Positions 40,024 through 48,759 of a stretch of DNA of 64,000 bases are shown here, piece after piece. Origin of the DNA: Rodentibacter genomosp. 2 (lineage in GTDB: Bacteria; Pseudomonadota; Gammaproteobacteria; Enterobacterales; Pasteurellaceae); the NCBI GenBank assembly GCA_001999425.1, contig MLHP01000024.1, positions 124,001-188,000 on the forward strand, in the 5' to 3' direction. A program made the translations under genes and the position numbers. The stretch's first letter is position 1, and each line of letters starts with the position of its first letter. The notes under the pieces are model-generated. The model searched no databases. It saw only the letters and a program-made list of their open reading frames with translations, and had not been told where the DNA came from.

Positions 40024-41043
40024 ATGCTTGAACAACTCCCTTACCTCAGCTTAAAAACTCCGCCAAAATCCACCGCACTTTTAAAGCAAGAATGTGCCGA
40101 TTTTATGGTGATTGAAGATCTTGGCTATGAAATGTCGGGGGAGGGGGAATTTGTCGCATTAAAAGTACGAAAAACCGGTTGTAACACCCTATTTGTCGGC
40201 GAAAAACTGGCAAAATTTGCCGGCGTATCGGAACGAAATATGGGCTATGCCGGTTTGAAAGATCGTCAGGCGGTAACAGAACAATGGTTCTGTCTGCAAA
40301 TGCCCGGACAGGAAACGCCGGATTTCACTCAATTTGAATTGGAAGGCGTAGAAATTTTAGACGTTACCCGCCATAACCGCAAAATTCGCACGGGAAGTTT
40401 ACAAGGCAATTATTTTGAAATTTTGCTGCGCGACGCACAGGAAAGCGATGAGTTAAATGCTCGGTTAAATTTGGTGGCAAATTTTGGTTTTCCCAATTAT
40501 TTTACGGAACAACGTTTTGGGCGTGATGGTCATAATCTTACGCAGGCATTGCGCTGGGCACAAGGTGAAATTAAGGTGAAAGATCGCAAAAAACGTAGTT
40601 TTTATCTCTCTGCCGCACGTAGTGAGATTTTCAATTTGGTGGTCGCGGCACGTATTGAGCAGGAGCTTGCCCAACAAATTTTGCCAAATGATATTGTGCA
40701 ATTAAACGGTTCGCACAGTTGGTTTAAAGCGGATGAGTCGGAAGATTTAGCGGCATTACAAGTGCGGTTAGATTCAAGAGATATTTTACTCACCGCTCCC
40801 TTGATTGGGGAAGAAAATCTTATTGCGTCAGATATTGAAAATGCCATTGTGGAACAACATAATGCCTTTTCACCTTTGATGAAACAAGAAAAAATGAAAG
40901 CGGCGCGCCGCCCGCTGTTAATGCGGGCACAGGATTTCCAATGGCAGTTTATTGAGGAAGGATTAAAACTCGCTTTTTATTTGCCGTCAGGCAGCTATGC
41001 CACGGCACTTATTCGAGAATTAGTGAATTATAAGGAAGCATAA
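40024..41043 (+). CDS. truD: tRNA pseudouridine(13) synthase TruD
   Basis: TruD makes pseudouridine at position 13 of tRNA(Glu). The 339-residue protein has the catalytic motif [16 protein letters not shown] with Asp80 as nucleophile (same number as E. coli), plus [34 protein letters not shown] and the TRUD insertion domain followed by [17 protein letters not shown]. Its stop overlaps the surE start by one base (TAATG). Two uptake signals are inside (40072-40080, 40760-40768). Confidence 0.97.
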   Translation: MLEQLPYLSLKTPPKSTALLKQECADFMVIEDLGYEMSGEGEFVALKVRKTGCNTLFVGEKLAKFAGVSERNMGYAGLKDRQAVTEQWFCLQMPGQETPDFTQFELEGVEILDVTRHNRKIRTGSLQGNYFEILLRDAQESDELNARLNLVANFGFPNYFTEQRFGRDGHNLTQALRWAQGEIKVKDRKKRSFYLSAARSEIFNLVVAARIEQELAQQILPNDIVQLNGSHSWFKADESEDLAALQVRLDSRDILLTAPLIGEENLIASDIENAIVEQHNAFSPLMKQEKMKAARRPLLMRAQDFQWQFIEEGLKLAFYLPSGSYATALIRELVNYKEA

Positions 41044-41783
41044 TGCGAATTTTATTAAGTAATGATGATGGTTTTCACGCAGAAGGCATTCAAGTTTTAG
41101 CGGCGGAATTACGCAAGTTTGCCGATGTGGTGATTGTCGCGCCGGATCGGAATCGAAGTGCGGCATCCAGTGCCTTAACTTTAGTTGAACCATTACGTCC
41201 CCGCCATTTAGATAACGGTGATTATTGTCTTAACGGGACACCGGCAGATTGCGTGCATTTGGCATTAAATGGTTTCTTATCCGGTCAGGTGGATTTGGTC
41301 GTATCGGGCATTAACGCGGGTTGTAATATGGGCGATGACACGATTTATTCCGGCACAGTGGCAGCAGCATTAGAAGGGCGTCATTTGGGGTTGCCTTCCA
41401 TTGCCGTTTCCTTAGATGGTCGCCAACATTATGAAACGGCGGCTCGGGTGGTGGCGGATTTAATTCCAAAATTGCATAGCCAGTTATTAAATTCCCGTGA
41501 AATTATTAATATTAATGTGCCGGATTTGCCTTATGACGCACTCAAAGGTTATAAAGTTTGCTATTTGGGTTATCGCACTTCTGCAGCAGAAGTCATTAAG
41601 CAAGAAGATCCCCGTGGCGAAACCATCTATTGGATTGGCCCTGCCGGTTTACCGGAAAATGAACAAGAGGGAACGGATTTCCACGCGGTAAAAAACGGTT
41701 ATGTCTCCATTACGCCTATTCAAGCCGATATGACAGCCCACCATTCAATTCAGGCTTTACAAGATTGGCTGGAACGTGAATAA
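41043..41783 (+). CDS. surE: 5'/3'-nucleotidase SurE
   Basis: SurE is a metal-dependent nucleoside-monophosphate phosphatase linked to stationary-phase survival. The 246-residue product has the N-terminal acidic motif [13 protein letters not shown] (Asp8, Asp9), [15 protein letters not shown] (Ser in the active site), [39 protein letters not shown] and a C-terminal swap region. It is coupled to truD. In E. coli pcm lies between surE and nlpD; here a DedA-like gene and a small lipoprotein gene fill that place. Confidence 0.97.
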   Translation: MRILLSNDDGFHAEGIQVLAAELRKFADVVIVAPDRNRSAASSALTLVEPLRPRHLDNGDYCLNGTPADCVHLALNGFLSGQVDLVVSGINAGCNMGDDTIYSGTVAAALEGRHLGLPSIAVSLDGRQHYETAARVVADLIPKLHSQLLNSREIININVPDLPYDALKGYKVCYLGYRTSAAEVIKQEDPRGETIYWIGPAGLPENEQEGTDFHAVKNGYVSITPIQADMTAHHSIQALQDWLERE

Positions 41784-41822
41784 TGCGGCGTTTTGTCTCA
41801 ATGACAATTAAAGGTGAATAGA

Positions 41823-42398
41823 ATGAATATTTTTGGGGCAATGTATGATAAAACTATGGAATGGTCAAAACATCGTTTTGCAACGTTTTGGCTGTCTTTT
41901 GTGAGTTTTATTGAAGCAATCTTTTTCCCGATTCCGCCGGATGTGATGTTGATTCCCATGTCGATGTCAAAGCCCAAAAGTGCGGTCAAATTTGCCCTTT
42001 ATACGGCAATCGCCTCTGTTCTCGGCGGTATGGTGGGTTATGCCATTGGTTATTTTGCGACAGATTGGGTACAAGGCATCGTGCAACAATGGGGCTATGG
42101 CGAGCATTGGGCAACGGCAATGACGTGGTTTGAGCGATGGGGCGTACTGGTTGTTTTTGTTGCCGGTTTCAGCCCGATTCCTTATAAAGTATTTACGATT
42201 TGTGCCGGCGTGATGCAAATGGCATTTTTCCCATTTGTATTGACCGCATTTATTTCCCGTGCGGCGCGTTTCTTGCTTGTCGCAAAATTAGCGGCATGGG
42301 GCGGAGAAAAATTTGCAGCAAAATTGCGTAAATCTATTGAAATTATTGGTTGGTCAGTCGTTGCACTTGCGGTAGTGGCTTACTTTATTTTGAAATAA
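41823..42398 (+). CDS. YqaA/DedA (SNARE-associated) family inner-membrane protein
   Basis: ATG 41823 (MNIFGAMYDKTMEWSKH) gives 191 residues. The protein has the VTT/DedA-type core: FWLSFVSFIEAIFFPIPPDVMLIPM, GGMVGYAIGYF, WGVLVVFVAGFSPIPYKVFTICAGVM and FISRAARFLLVAKLAAWGG. The paired re-entrant segments containing FIEAIFFPIPPD and FSPIPYKV are typical of lipid-scramblase-like DedA proteins. It should span the inner membrane four or five times. AAGGTG lies before the start. An uptake signal falls at 41978-41986 within the coding sequence. The exact substrate is unknown. Confidence 0.85.
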   Translation: MNIFGAMYDKTMEWSKHRFATFWLSFVSFIEAIFFPIPPDVMLIPMSMSKPKSAVKFALYTAIASVLGGMVGYAIGYFATDWVQGIVQQWGYGEHWATAMTWFERWGVLVVFVAGFSPIPYKVFTICAGVMQMAFFPFVLTAFISRAARFLLVAKLAAWGGEKFAAKLRKSIEIIGWSVVALAVVAYFILK

Positions 42399-42409
42399 TA
42401 GGATATATT

Positions 42410-42595
42410 ATGAATAAATATTTATTTGCGTTGTCTATGTCGGTAGTTTTAGTCGCCTGTTCTTCGCCCCAAGTGAGCGATCCCGATGCTTTACCGAATG
42501 GCATTATGCAACCGGTTGAAGGAACCGGTGCCGTTGCCGGTGGCAGTTTTATGCCGGAAATAGAACAACAAACTATGCCGAATACAATGAAATAA
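42410..42595 (+). CDS. Small lipoprotein, partial paralogue of the LppB N terminus
   Basis: This 61-residue gene has a lipoprotein signal (VVLVAC, acylated Cys17) and then only about 44 residues. The mature part repeats the layout of the next gene: NGIMQPVEGT-GGSFMPEIEQQTMPNTMK against PGIMQPVDNH-SGGSWQPEIQQNTMPNNM. It looks like a tandem duplication of the first sixty or so codons of lppB. It lacks LysM and peptidase domains, so it cannot replace LppB. AGGATATATT lies ahead of the ATG and lppB starts 14 bases after its stop, so the two are cotranscribed. Confidence 0.8.
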   Translation: MNKYLFALSMSVVLVACSSPQVSDPDALPNGIMQPVEGTGAVAGGSFMPEIEQQTMPNTMK

Positions 42596-42609
42596 GAAGG
42601 AAAAAATAA

Positions 42610-43794
42610 ATGAAAAAATCGTTTTTATTGTTACCCTTGAGCGTTGCCATTTTGACTGCCTGTTCGTCTAATACTCAGGCTCCGATTGAAAACGCCGGCG
42701 GTATCCTTTCACCGGGCATTATGCAACCGGTAGATAATCACAGTGGCGGTAGTTGGCAGCCTGAGATTCAACAAAATACCATGCCGAATAATATGGGAAC
42801 CAATGCAACAGGTAATGTGCCTGTCGGAACTCAAACACCACAGCCGAATTTTCAACCGACTTATCAACCGGTACAACCAACCCAACCTGTCGCACCGGCA
42901 CAACCTCAAACAAAAACGGTAACTAAGACGGTATCTGACTGTACAAATTCATCAGCTGTAAATGTACCGCGTAATCCGAATACGAATGCACCGGATTACA
43001 GTCAAATTCAAAAAGGTTCGTACAAAGGGGAGACTTATAAAGTCAATAAAGGCGATACGATGTTTTTGATCGCTTACTTAGCAGGTATGGATGTAAAAGA
43101 GCTTGCGGCAATGAATAATATGTCTGAGCCTTATAGTTTAAGTGTCGGTCAAACATTAAAAATAGGTAAGTGTGTCACTAAAACGGTAACGACAACAGTG
43201 CCGACAAATACAATCACAGCACCGGTGAAACCGACAGAACCTGCCGTTACTTATAGTGCGGGGGCAAACGGTACGCAAATTGGTTCTGACGGTACGATTA
43301 TCGGGCCAGTGAAATCAGGCGCAGGTGTACCTTCTGCCGCACCGGCTTACACGACTTCGACAGCGCCGGCAACGGGGAATACGGCACCGGTGAATGCAAA
43401 TGTTATGGCGCCTATTGCGTCTAATGTAGCTTGGACATGGCCGGCCAGCGGAAATATTATCCAAGGTTTCTCAAGCTCAGATGGTGGTAATAAAGGGATT
43501 GACATTGCCGGTTCTCGCGGACAATCGGTAAAAGCCGCGGCAGCTGGTCGGGTGGTGTATGCGGGTAACGCATTGCGTGGTTATGGCAACCTTATCATTA
43601 TCAAGCATAACGATGATTTCTTGAGTGCTTATGCACATAACGACAGAATTCTCGTAAGCGATCAGCAACAAATCAAAGCAGGGCAAGAAATTGCCAAAAT
43701 GGGGAGCACCGGTACCAATAGCGTAAAACTTCACTTTGAAATTCGTTATAAAGGTAAATCGGTTGATCCGATTCGTTACTTGCCAAGAAGATAA
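42610..43794 (+). CDS. nlpD: LppB/NlpD, LysM and M23-domain outer-membrane lipoprotein
   Basis: NlpD-type proteins activate the amidase AmiC during daughter-cell separation. The 394-residue product has a lipoprotein signal (AILTAC, Cys18), a Pro/Gln/Thr-rich linker (about 40-110), a LysM domain (GETYKVNKGDTMFLIAYLAGMDVKELAAMNN, about 139-180) and a C-terminal M23 domain (about 285-390). The M23 zinc residues are degenerate: GGNKGIDIAGSRGQ replaces the HxxxD motif, so it is an activator and not an enzyme, as in E. coli NlpD. The closest named relative is H. influenzae LppB (about 405 residues). rpoS does not follow. Confidence 0.94.
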   Translation: MKKSFLLLPLSVAILTACSSNTQAPIENAGGILSPGIMQPVDNHSGGSWQPEIQQNTMPNNMGTNATGNVPVGTQTPQPNFQPTYQPVQPTQPVAPAQPQTKTVTKTVSDCTNSSAVNVPRNPNTNAPDYSQIQKGSYKGETYKVNKGDTMFLIAYLAGMDVKELAAMNNMSEPYSLSVGQTLKIGKCVTKTVTTTVPTNTITAPVKPTEPAVTYSAGANGTQIGSDGTIIGPVKSGAGVPSAAPAYTTSTAPATGNTAPVNANVMAPIASNVAWTWPASGNIIQGFSSSDGGNKGIDIAGSRGQSVKAAAAGRVVYAGNALRGYGNLIIIKHNDDFLSAYAHNDRILVSDQQQIKAGQEIAKMGSTGTNSVKLHFEIRYKGKSVDPIRYLPRR

Positions 43795-43803
43795 CCAATA
43801 GGC

Positions 43804-43837
43804 AAAAGAGCGGTCAATTTGACCGCTCTTTTTTTAT
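43804..43837 (+). terminator. Terminator after lppB/nlpD
   Basis: AAAAGAGCGGTC-AATTT-GACCGCTCTTTTTTT: a perfect 12-pair stem and T run. The arm is AAGAGCGGT, one base from the uptake signal. A near copy ends the mutarotase gene at 62065. Confidence 0.92.
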
Positions 43838-43908
43838 CCCCTTATTTTTATATACTTACTTTTCGGTATAATGGAGAAGATTTTTTATACTATTTGGAGA
43901 TCAATTTT

Positions 43909-45243
43909 ATGCTCGACAATTCACCTTCTATTTGGGTTCAAGATGCTTTCCAAATTACAGATAAAAGCCAAGATAAAGTATTGATTTTGGTTCTCGGCGA
44001 GAATGAGAATATTGCAAAAAACTATATTCAGTATTATCAGATGAAGTACCAACTTCGTTTTTCTTTCTCATTCAATATCTTACCTTTAGAAACCTACGCG
44101 CAATATCATGCAGATGAGGATTTGAGAGAAATACTTTATTCGGAAGCGCAAAAACTCTCGAAAAATCAACCGCTCTTTTTGTTTTACCCTGATCGCGATC
44201 TTCTTCCTCAAACCAATACCGCCAATCTTAAAAAACAGATTTATGCTATTCCCTCTTGGCAAGAACAATGTACCGTTTCAACATTTGCCCGCTTTGAAGT
44301 ACCGTCTGTCATTGAGACTTGTTTATGGGATAACGAACCCGATGATAAATGTTATGCCGTTATTCTGGCAGCAAATGTTTGGATTTTTCCCGATTTGTTT
44401 CGTCAGGAAAGATTACGCTACGCCTGTTTATTTCAAGATGAAAAAGCCGAAACTTATGCAAAAGCGGCACCCTATTTAGTCGAATTACCCAAAAATCATC
44501 CTGTTTTGTCCCGTTTATTTTGTCGTAACGGAGACAATCACATCGAAGGCATTAATTACGGCGAACGCAATATCGGCACTTTCTTCCGTTCGTCGGCGGA
44601 TTTCGACGCACTGCTTAATCATTTCCGCAAGTGGCTGATGTTGCAGGATTATACCGGGCATTGGTACTACCTGCGCTTTTTTGACCCTGTGGGCTTAGAA
44701 AAGTATCTTGACCGTCTGCAAACTTACCCGACCAAACTATCTGCCTTTTTTAACGGCGGTATGATAGAAAAAATCTTTTGTATCAAAAACGGTGATGAAT
44801 TAGTGGAATATGTGCCTAACATTGATTTATCGGCAGTGAAACAAGCAAAAAAACAATTTGATAAATTTGAAATCGAAGCCTTTATCGAACTGCATGATCG
44901 TTCATTATGTGAAAAAATTATTGGGGAAATTATGGCGCAATATCCCGAATTTGCTTACGCTTATGGCAAGGAGATCGTAGAAAAAACGGTCGATCATGCT
45001 TATCGTTTGGCAAAGTATGCAAAAATGAAAGGAACCATTAGTATTCTACAGTTGGCATTGGCAAATCTTATTTACGGGGACTCGGTTAATTACCTGGATC
45101 CTGAAAAAAAATTGAATGATATTTTAGTGAGCGATTTAACCGAACAAGAGAAACAGTTTTATTTAGAAAAGCGCTTTGATCAACTCGAAAAACAAGGTCG
45201 CATTCGTCATCAATTACAACCAACAGGAGCACACAATGTCTAG
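43909..45243 (+). CDS. DUF4123 protein, probable type VI effector adaptor/chaperone
   Basis: DUF4123 proteins (Tap/TEC type) load cargo effectors onto VgrG spikes of type VI secretion systems. ATG 43909 (MLDNSPSIWVQDAF, 444 residues) has GGAG 10 bases upstream; earlier in-frame codons cross the terminator. The DUF4123 domain is at residues about 149-290: YAVILAANVW, YACLFQDEKAETYAKAAPYLVEL, GTFFRSSADFDALLNHFRKWL, WYYLRFFDPVGLEKYLDRL and LSAFFNGG. Residues 1-148 and 300-444 are unassigned; the last part is helical. The gene overlaps the following hydrolase by 8 bases, so the two are coupled, as adaptor-effector pairs usually are. No vgrG, paar or other type VI gene is in the window. Confidence 0.75.
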   Translation: MLDNSPSIWVQDAFQITDKSQDKVLILVLGENENIAKNYIQYYQMKYQLRFSFSFNILPLETYAQYHADEDLREILYSEAQKLSKNQPLFLFYPDRDLLPQTNTANLKKQIYAIPSWQEQCTVSTFARFEVPSVIETCLWDNEPDDKCYAVILAANVWIFPDLFRQERLRYACLFQDEKAETYAKAAPYLVELPKNHPVLSRLFCRNGDNHIEGINYGERNIGTFFRSSADFDALLNHFRKWLMLQDYTGHWYYLRFFDPVGLEKYLDRLQTYPTKLSAFFNGGMIEKIFCIKNGDELVEYVPNIDLSAVKQAKKQFDKFEIEAFIELHDRSLCEKIIGEIMAQYPEFAYAYGKEIVEKTVDHAYRLAKYAKMKGTISILQLALANLIYGDSVNYLDPEKKLNDILVSDLTEQEKQFYLEKRFDQLEKQGRIRHQLQPTGAHNV

Positions 45244-46024
45244 TGTAGATACCGCACTTAATAAGATGATGGCATCTCATCAGCCGGAACAAATTGACCG
45301 CTCGACAAATATGTGTCGCGCGGATGTGACAATTTATCATCATGACAGCTTAGCTGAATACCGTAAGCTGCCGGATGGTATTGTGGTAACGGTGTTTGAT
45401 AGCTCCGGTAAGGCGTATCCAGCTAAGATTGAAAGTGGTGAAAGCGTGCATAACGGCGTGCTCTGCGGTGAGATTTCGTGGCAGCTATCGGGTGGTGAAG
45501 CGGTGTCTTCAACCTATACAAAAAAAGATAACCGCCGCTTAACAGAACAATCCGAACATACGCCGCTTAAAGCCTTAGACGGGTATGTATTGATAAAAGC
45601 CCTAAATCAATCTGATGATGAATTTACCCTCTCAAAAGAACCGTTGAAACAACTTGCCGATCCCTTAAAAGTACAAGTGAGCTTTATGGAAAACAAAGTA
45701 GAAGCGGTATATTTACCGCCACCGATTTTGGTCAATTTACGCTTACGACAGAATGAACCGGTGGTTCAATTAAAAGAGAAAGTTATTCAGCAGCTTATTG
45801 ATGACGGCGGACATGCAACATTATTTATCCATGGTTATAACGTCCCGTTAGGGAATTTAGGGCGTTTTGCTTCAAGTGAAGAACTTGGCGAACAAATTCA
45901 ATATAAGAACCAATTATCACCAGAGCAAGTTCAAAAACCTTATCTGTACTATGATAATAAATTGATGAAACAAGCGGTTAATGTCGATTTACATAAGAAG
46001 TTAGAGAAAAATTATTTATCCTAA
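45236..46024 (+). pseudogene. Alpha/beta-hydrolase effector-like gene, N-terminal part before in-frame TAA
   Basis: ATG 45236 (MSSVDTALNKMM) opens a frame of 262 codons that ends at TAA 46022-46024, while the same frame continues without another stop to 47425. This half has an unassigned N-terminal region and the first hydrolase strand HATLFIHGYNVPLGNLGRF (residues 193-211) whose HGYN supplies the oxyanion-hole region. The nucleophile elbow lies only in the second half, so this part alone cannot be an active enzyme. AGGAG precedes the ATG, which overlaps the DUF4123 gene by 8 bases. It contains an uptake signal at 45251-45259. A sequencing error at the stop is possible. Confidence 0.7.
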
Positions 46025-46027
46025 GGC

Positions 46028-47425
46028 GTGAGTTATACAAAAGTAGGAGATCGGGATGTTTTTGCCCTTGCTGAAGTCAATAAAAGCTATGATAAATTGT
46101 CACCGCTCCTGAATGGTAAAGAAGCCTTATCTTGGTTTCCTCATGTTGAATTTCATTTGAATCTTGCCGCTTCGGGAAAAAAGAAACTAGCGGAATTTAA
46201 TCAATGGGATAAATATAGTCGGATTGTCGGCGTAACTTGGTCGGACAGTGTCGATCCGGATTTAAATTTCTTTCGTGCGGAAATGTACGCTAATGAAGCC
46301 GGACGGGAACTTGCCGGCGTGTTGAAACAGTTGATTGGGGAAGGAGTAAAAATCAACATTATCACTCATTCTTTAGGGGCAAGGGTTGCACTTTCTGCCA
46401 TGAATATCTTAGGCGATATGGCGGGTGAATATGATAATCGGATTGATAACCTGATTTTATGGGAACCTGCGGTGGCGGATAATGCGCTAACGAATTTGGA
46501 TAATTATGAGGCGAAGAAAGCATTCAATCCGCTTGCTATGGAAATTTTCCCTTATGCTCACAAAGTGCCGAAACATATTACCGTGTTATATTCACAAGAA
46601 GACGGCGTATTAGGCAGCGATCATAGTTATAGCGACTACGAACCGGTTGCGTTAATCGGTGGGGCTTATCCGAGCAAATATCTGTCTTTTACCACGGGTA
46701 ATTCGGCACTAAAAGAATATTATAAAGATACGCGAATTTATGATTATGAGAAATCAGTTATTCAGATCAAACATACTTGTGATTTGCTGTATGCCGGTGC
46801 AGAGAAACAATACCGCCCCGATGAATGTGCGAAACTGCCTCATGCTTATCAAGTTAACCGTTATAAGCAGGAAATAGCAGCATTAATTCGAGAGGAAGCG
46901 GCAAGAGTGAACGACCCGGAAAATAGCCCGACTTTTATTCCGCCATTAACCTATTTAAAGCCTTGGAGCCATTTCAAATGCTTCCCTGAAGAAGTGTTAA
47001 ATCACATTATTGATGTATTAATCGGAAATGCCTTGTCCGATTGGGAGAAAAGGGAAAATTATTTTAAAGTGCGGGCAGCGTTGGGGCATCAGGGCGATCG
47101 GCAAACTATTTTAGATAAAGACAAGAATCTTAATGATTTATCACCACAACGGAAAAGGATATTACATGATTCATTTCTTGAGAAATTAAGTCAAGAAGGT
47201 GAAAAATTAAGATATTTTGGTCAGGTAATAAGAAAAAATAATCGGGATTTCTATTACTTTATTTCCCATTCGGCAATGCGAACCTGGGAATGGTTAGACT
47301 TGGATAGACATCAAGTTTTTCCACTAATTTACGAATACAGCTATAAAGAATGGATTATGGATAGAAAAATTCAAGAGCATTCAAAATTTGGACGGTACCC
47401 TAAAAACTCGGGAGGTGAGCAATGA
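46028..47425 (+). pseudogene. Alpha/beta-hydrolase effector-like gene, C-terminal part after in-frame TAA
   Basis: This open stretch of 465 codons is in the same frame as the previous part, one codon after the TAA. It holds the hydrolase core: SRIVGVTWSDSVDPDLNFFRAEMYANEAGREL, then INIITHSLGARVALSAMNILGD with the nucleophile Ser115 (numbered from GTG 46028), followed by LILWEPAVADNALT and VLYSQEDGVLGSDHS, which could contribute the acid and later residues. GTG 46028 has TAAGG only one base upstream, so independent initiation is doubtful. Restored, the protein would have about 729 residues. Relatives of this type act as phospholipases in type VI systems, but that is inference here. It overlaps the next gene by 4 bases. 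Confidence 0.7.
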
Positions 47426-48594
47426 AAAATCTCTTTTTTTTAGTTTTATTTATCGTATTAGGTTGGGGCGGATACTATGTGTATGAAAACCGCCATGATG
47501 TTTTTTCTAGTACGGGGCGTGTAGAGACTTTAGATATATCTAGTGATGGGAAATATGTGATTAGCGCACATAGTGGGAATGAAACGAAATTAGTTTTATG
47601 GAATATTGAGAAACGTGAAAAAAAAGTATTAGCCAAAAGGGTAAACACTAATACAGCATATTTTATTCCGAACAGCCATGATTTTATGTGGCAAGGAAGT
47701 AAAGATAAAATCGTACACATCCAAAATGTTGATGGAAAAGAACTGGCAAGTTTTAAACATTTTGAAATAGCCCGTCATATTATGAGCGAAGACAGAACAC
47801 TTTATATCAGCGCAGATCAAACAGGTGAGATTTATAAAGGTTATGGCGATAATATGGTGCCGATTTATACCGATACTCCAACATGGCGACACTATAATTT
47901 TTCTTTATCGGATAAATATTTTTTAACCGCCTCATCGGGTAGGGGGGAACGAGAAGATGGATCAGTAGTGAAAATGAATCCGGTTGCTGACCCGATTCAG
48001 CCAAGTGTTTATAAAAGAAGTAGCTATAACGGTGTTGTTTTATGGGATCGAAATACGTTAAAACCGGCAGCAGAGCTTTTTGGTTTTGGCGGACGCTCGG
48101 ATGCCTTATTTAGCCCGGATGGAAAATGGATTGTAGGAGGGGGGGAAAACTTAAGGCATTATATGTGGGAAACTGCTCATTTAACCAACCGATTGAGACT
48201 GGCTGATCCTGATCGTGGAATTCGTAATCCCAGAGGAAACGATGATAGTCAGCTTTTACGTGTACCGGGAGTGAATATGGGCTTAAATAACCCTGTGACT
48301 TATGCTTTTGTAACAGAGACAGAGTTTATCGAATTTAGAATGTCTGCAAAAAAAGATGGCTTAGGAGAAAAATATAGTCCGCTCTATACGGTGGGGGATC
48401 CTTGGATAAAAGCATTTGTTGAGATAGGTAATAATCCTGTCATCTCAACTGATTTTTATGAGCTATCCAATAGTGTTGCCTCCGCACCGAAAGCCCATAT
48501 TTTAGTCACGGGACAAGCCGCACACGGCGGCATCAACGTTTACCGCTATCATCCCGATAAAATGGAGTTAGAAAAAATTTGGGTGGCGTATTAG
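47422..48594 (+). CDS. Membrane-anchored WD40-like protein, candidate immunity protein
   Basis: The 390-residue product has one N-terminal membrane segment (LFFLVLFIVLGWGGYYVYE, residues 4-22) and then WD40-like beta-propeller blades: RVETLDISSDGKYVISAHSG-KLVLWNIEKRE, GVVLWDRNTLKPAAELFGFGGRSDALFSPDGKWIVGGG and the final blade ending INVYRYHPDKMELEKIWVAY. With few positive residues before the helix and a long soluble tail, it is likely anchored in the inner membrane facing the periplasm. It overlaps the hydrolase gene by 4 bases (ATGA). Effector-immunity pairs show this arrangement and periplasmic lipases are countered by periplasmic proteins, so immunity is a reasonable inference. A relic of a second copy is at 50670-50798. 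Confidence 0.65.
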   Translation: MKNLFFLVLFIVLGWGGYYVYENRHDVFSSTGRVETLDISSDGKYVISAHSGNETKLVLWNIEKREKKVLAKRVNTNTAYFIPNSHDFMWQGSKDKIVHIQNVDGKELASFKHFEIARHIMSEDRTLYISADQTGEIYKGYGDNMVPIYTDTPTWRHYNFSLSDKYFLTASSGRGEREDGSVVKMNPVADPIQPSVYKRSSYNGVVLWDRNTLKPAAELFGFGGRSDALFSPDGKWIVGGGENLRHYMWETAHLTNRLRLADPDRGIRNPRGNDDSQLLRVPGVNMGLNNPVTYAFVTETEFIEFRMSAKKDGLGEKYSPLYTVGDPWIKAFVEIGNNPVISTDFYELSNSVASAPKAHILVTGQAAHGGINVYRYHPDKMELEKIWVAY

Positions 48595-48599
48595 TGGAA

Positions 48600-48668
48600 A
48601 AGTGCGGTTGGTTTTCTAAGAGTTTTTTATATTTAAAATTTAACGGGAAAATTGACCGCACTTTTTGT
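48600..48668 (+). terminator. Inverted uptake-signal pair after the WD40-like gene
   Basis: AAGTGCGGT (48600-48608) and ACCGCACTT (48655-48663) can pair over a 46-base AT-rich loop, followed by TTTG. The first signal and its flank are duplicated at 50804. Confidence 0.6.
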
Positions 48669-48671
48669 TTC

Positions 48672-48710
48672 ATTACTTGGTCGGATAGCGTCGATCTGGA
48701 TTTACATTAA
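48672..48710 (+). pseudogene. Relic of a second hydrolase copy
   Basis: Thirteen codons read ITWSDSVDLDLH-stop, matching VTWSDSVDPDLNF of the hydrolase at 46231-46269. The DNA is also alike, with the run ACTTGGTCGGA shared. The rest of that copy is missing. Confidence 0.7.
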
Positions 48711-48759
48711 GCTATTGTTATGATAATGCTGTATTAAAATCTCATTGTAGGAGAATGTT

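Noticed and set aside
46028-47425. Second hydrolase part as an independent gene starting at GTG
   Set aside because: Same frame as the upstream part, one codon after the stop, with TAAGG only one base from the GTG; the two parts complete one hydrolase fold.
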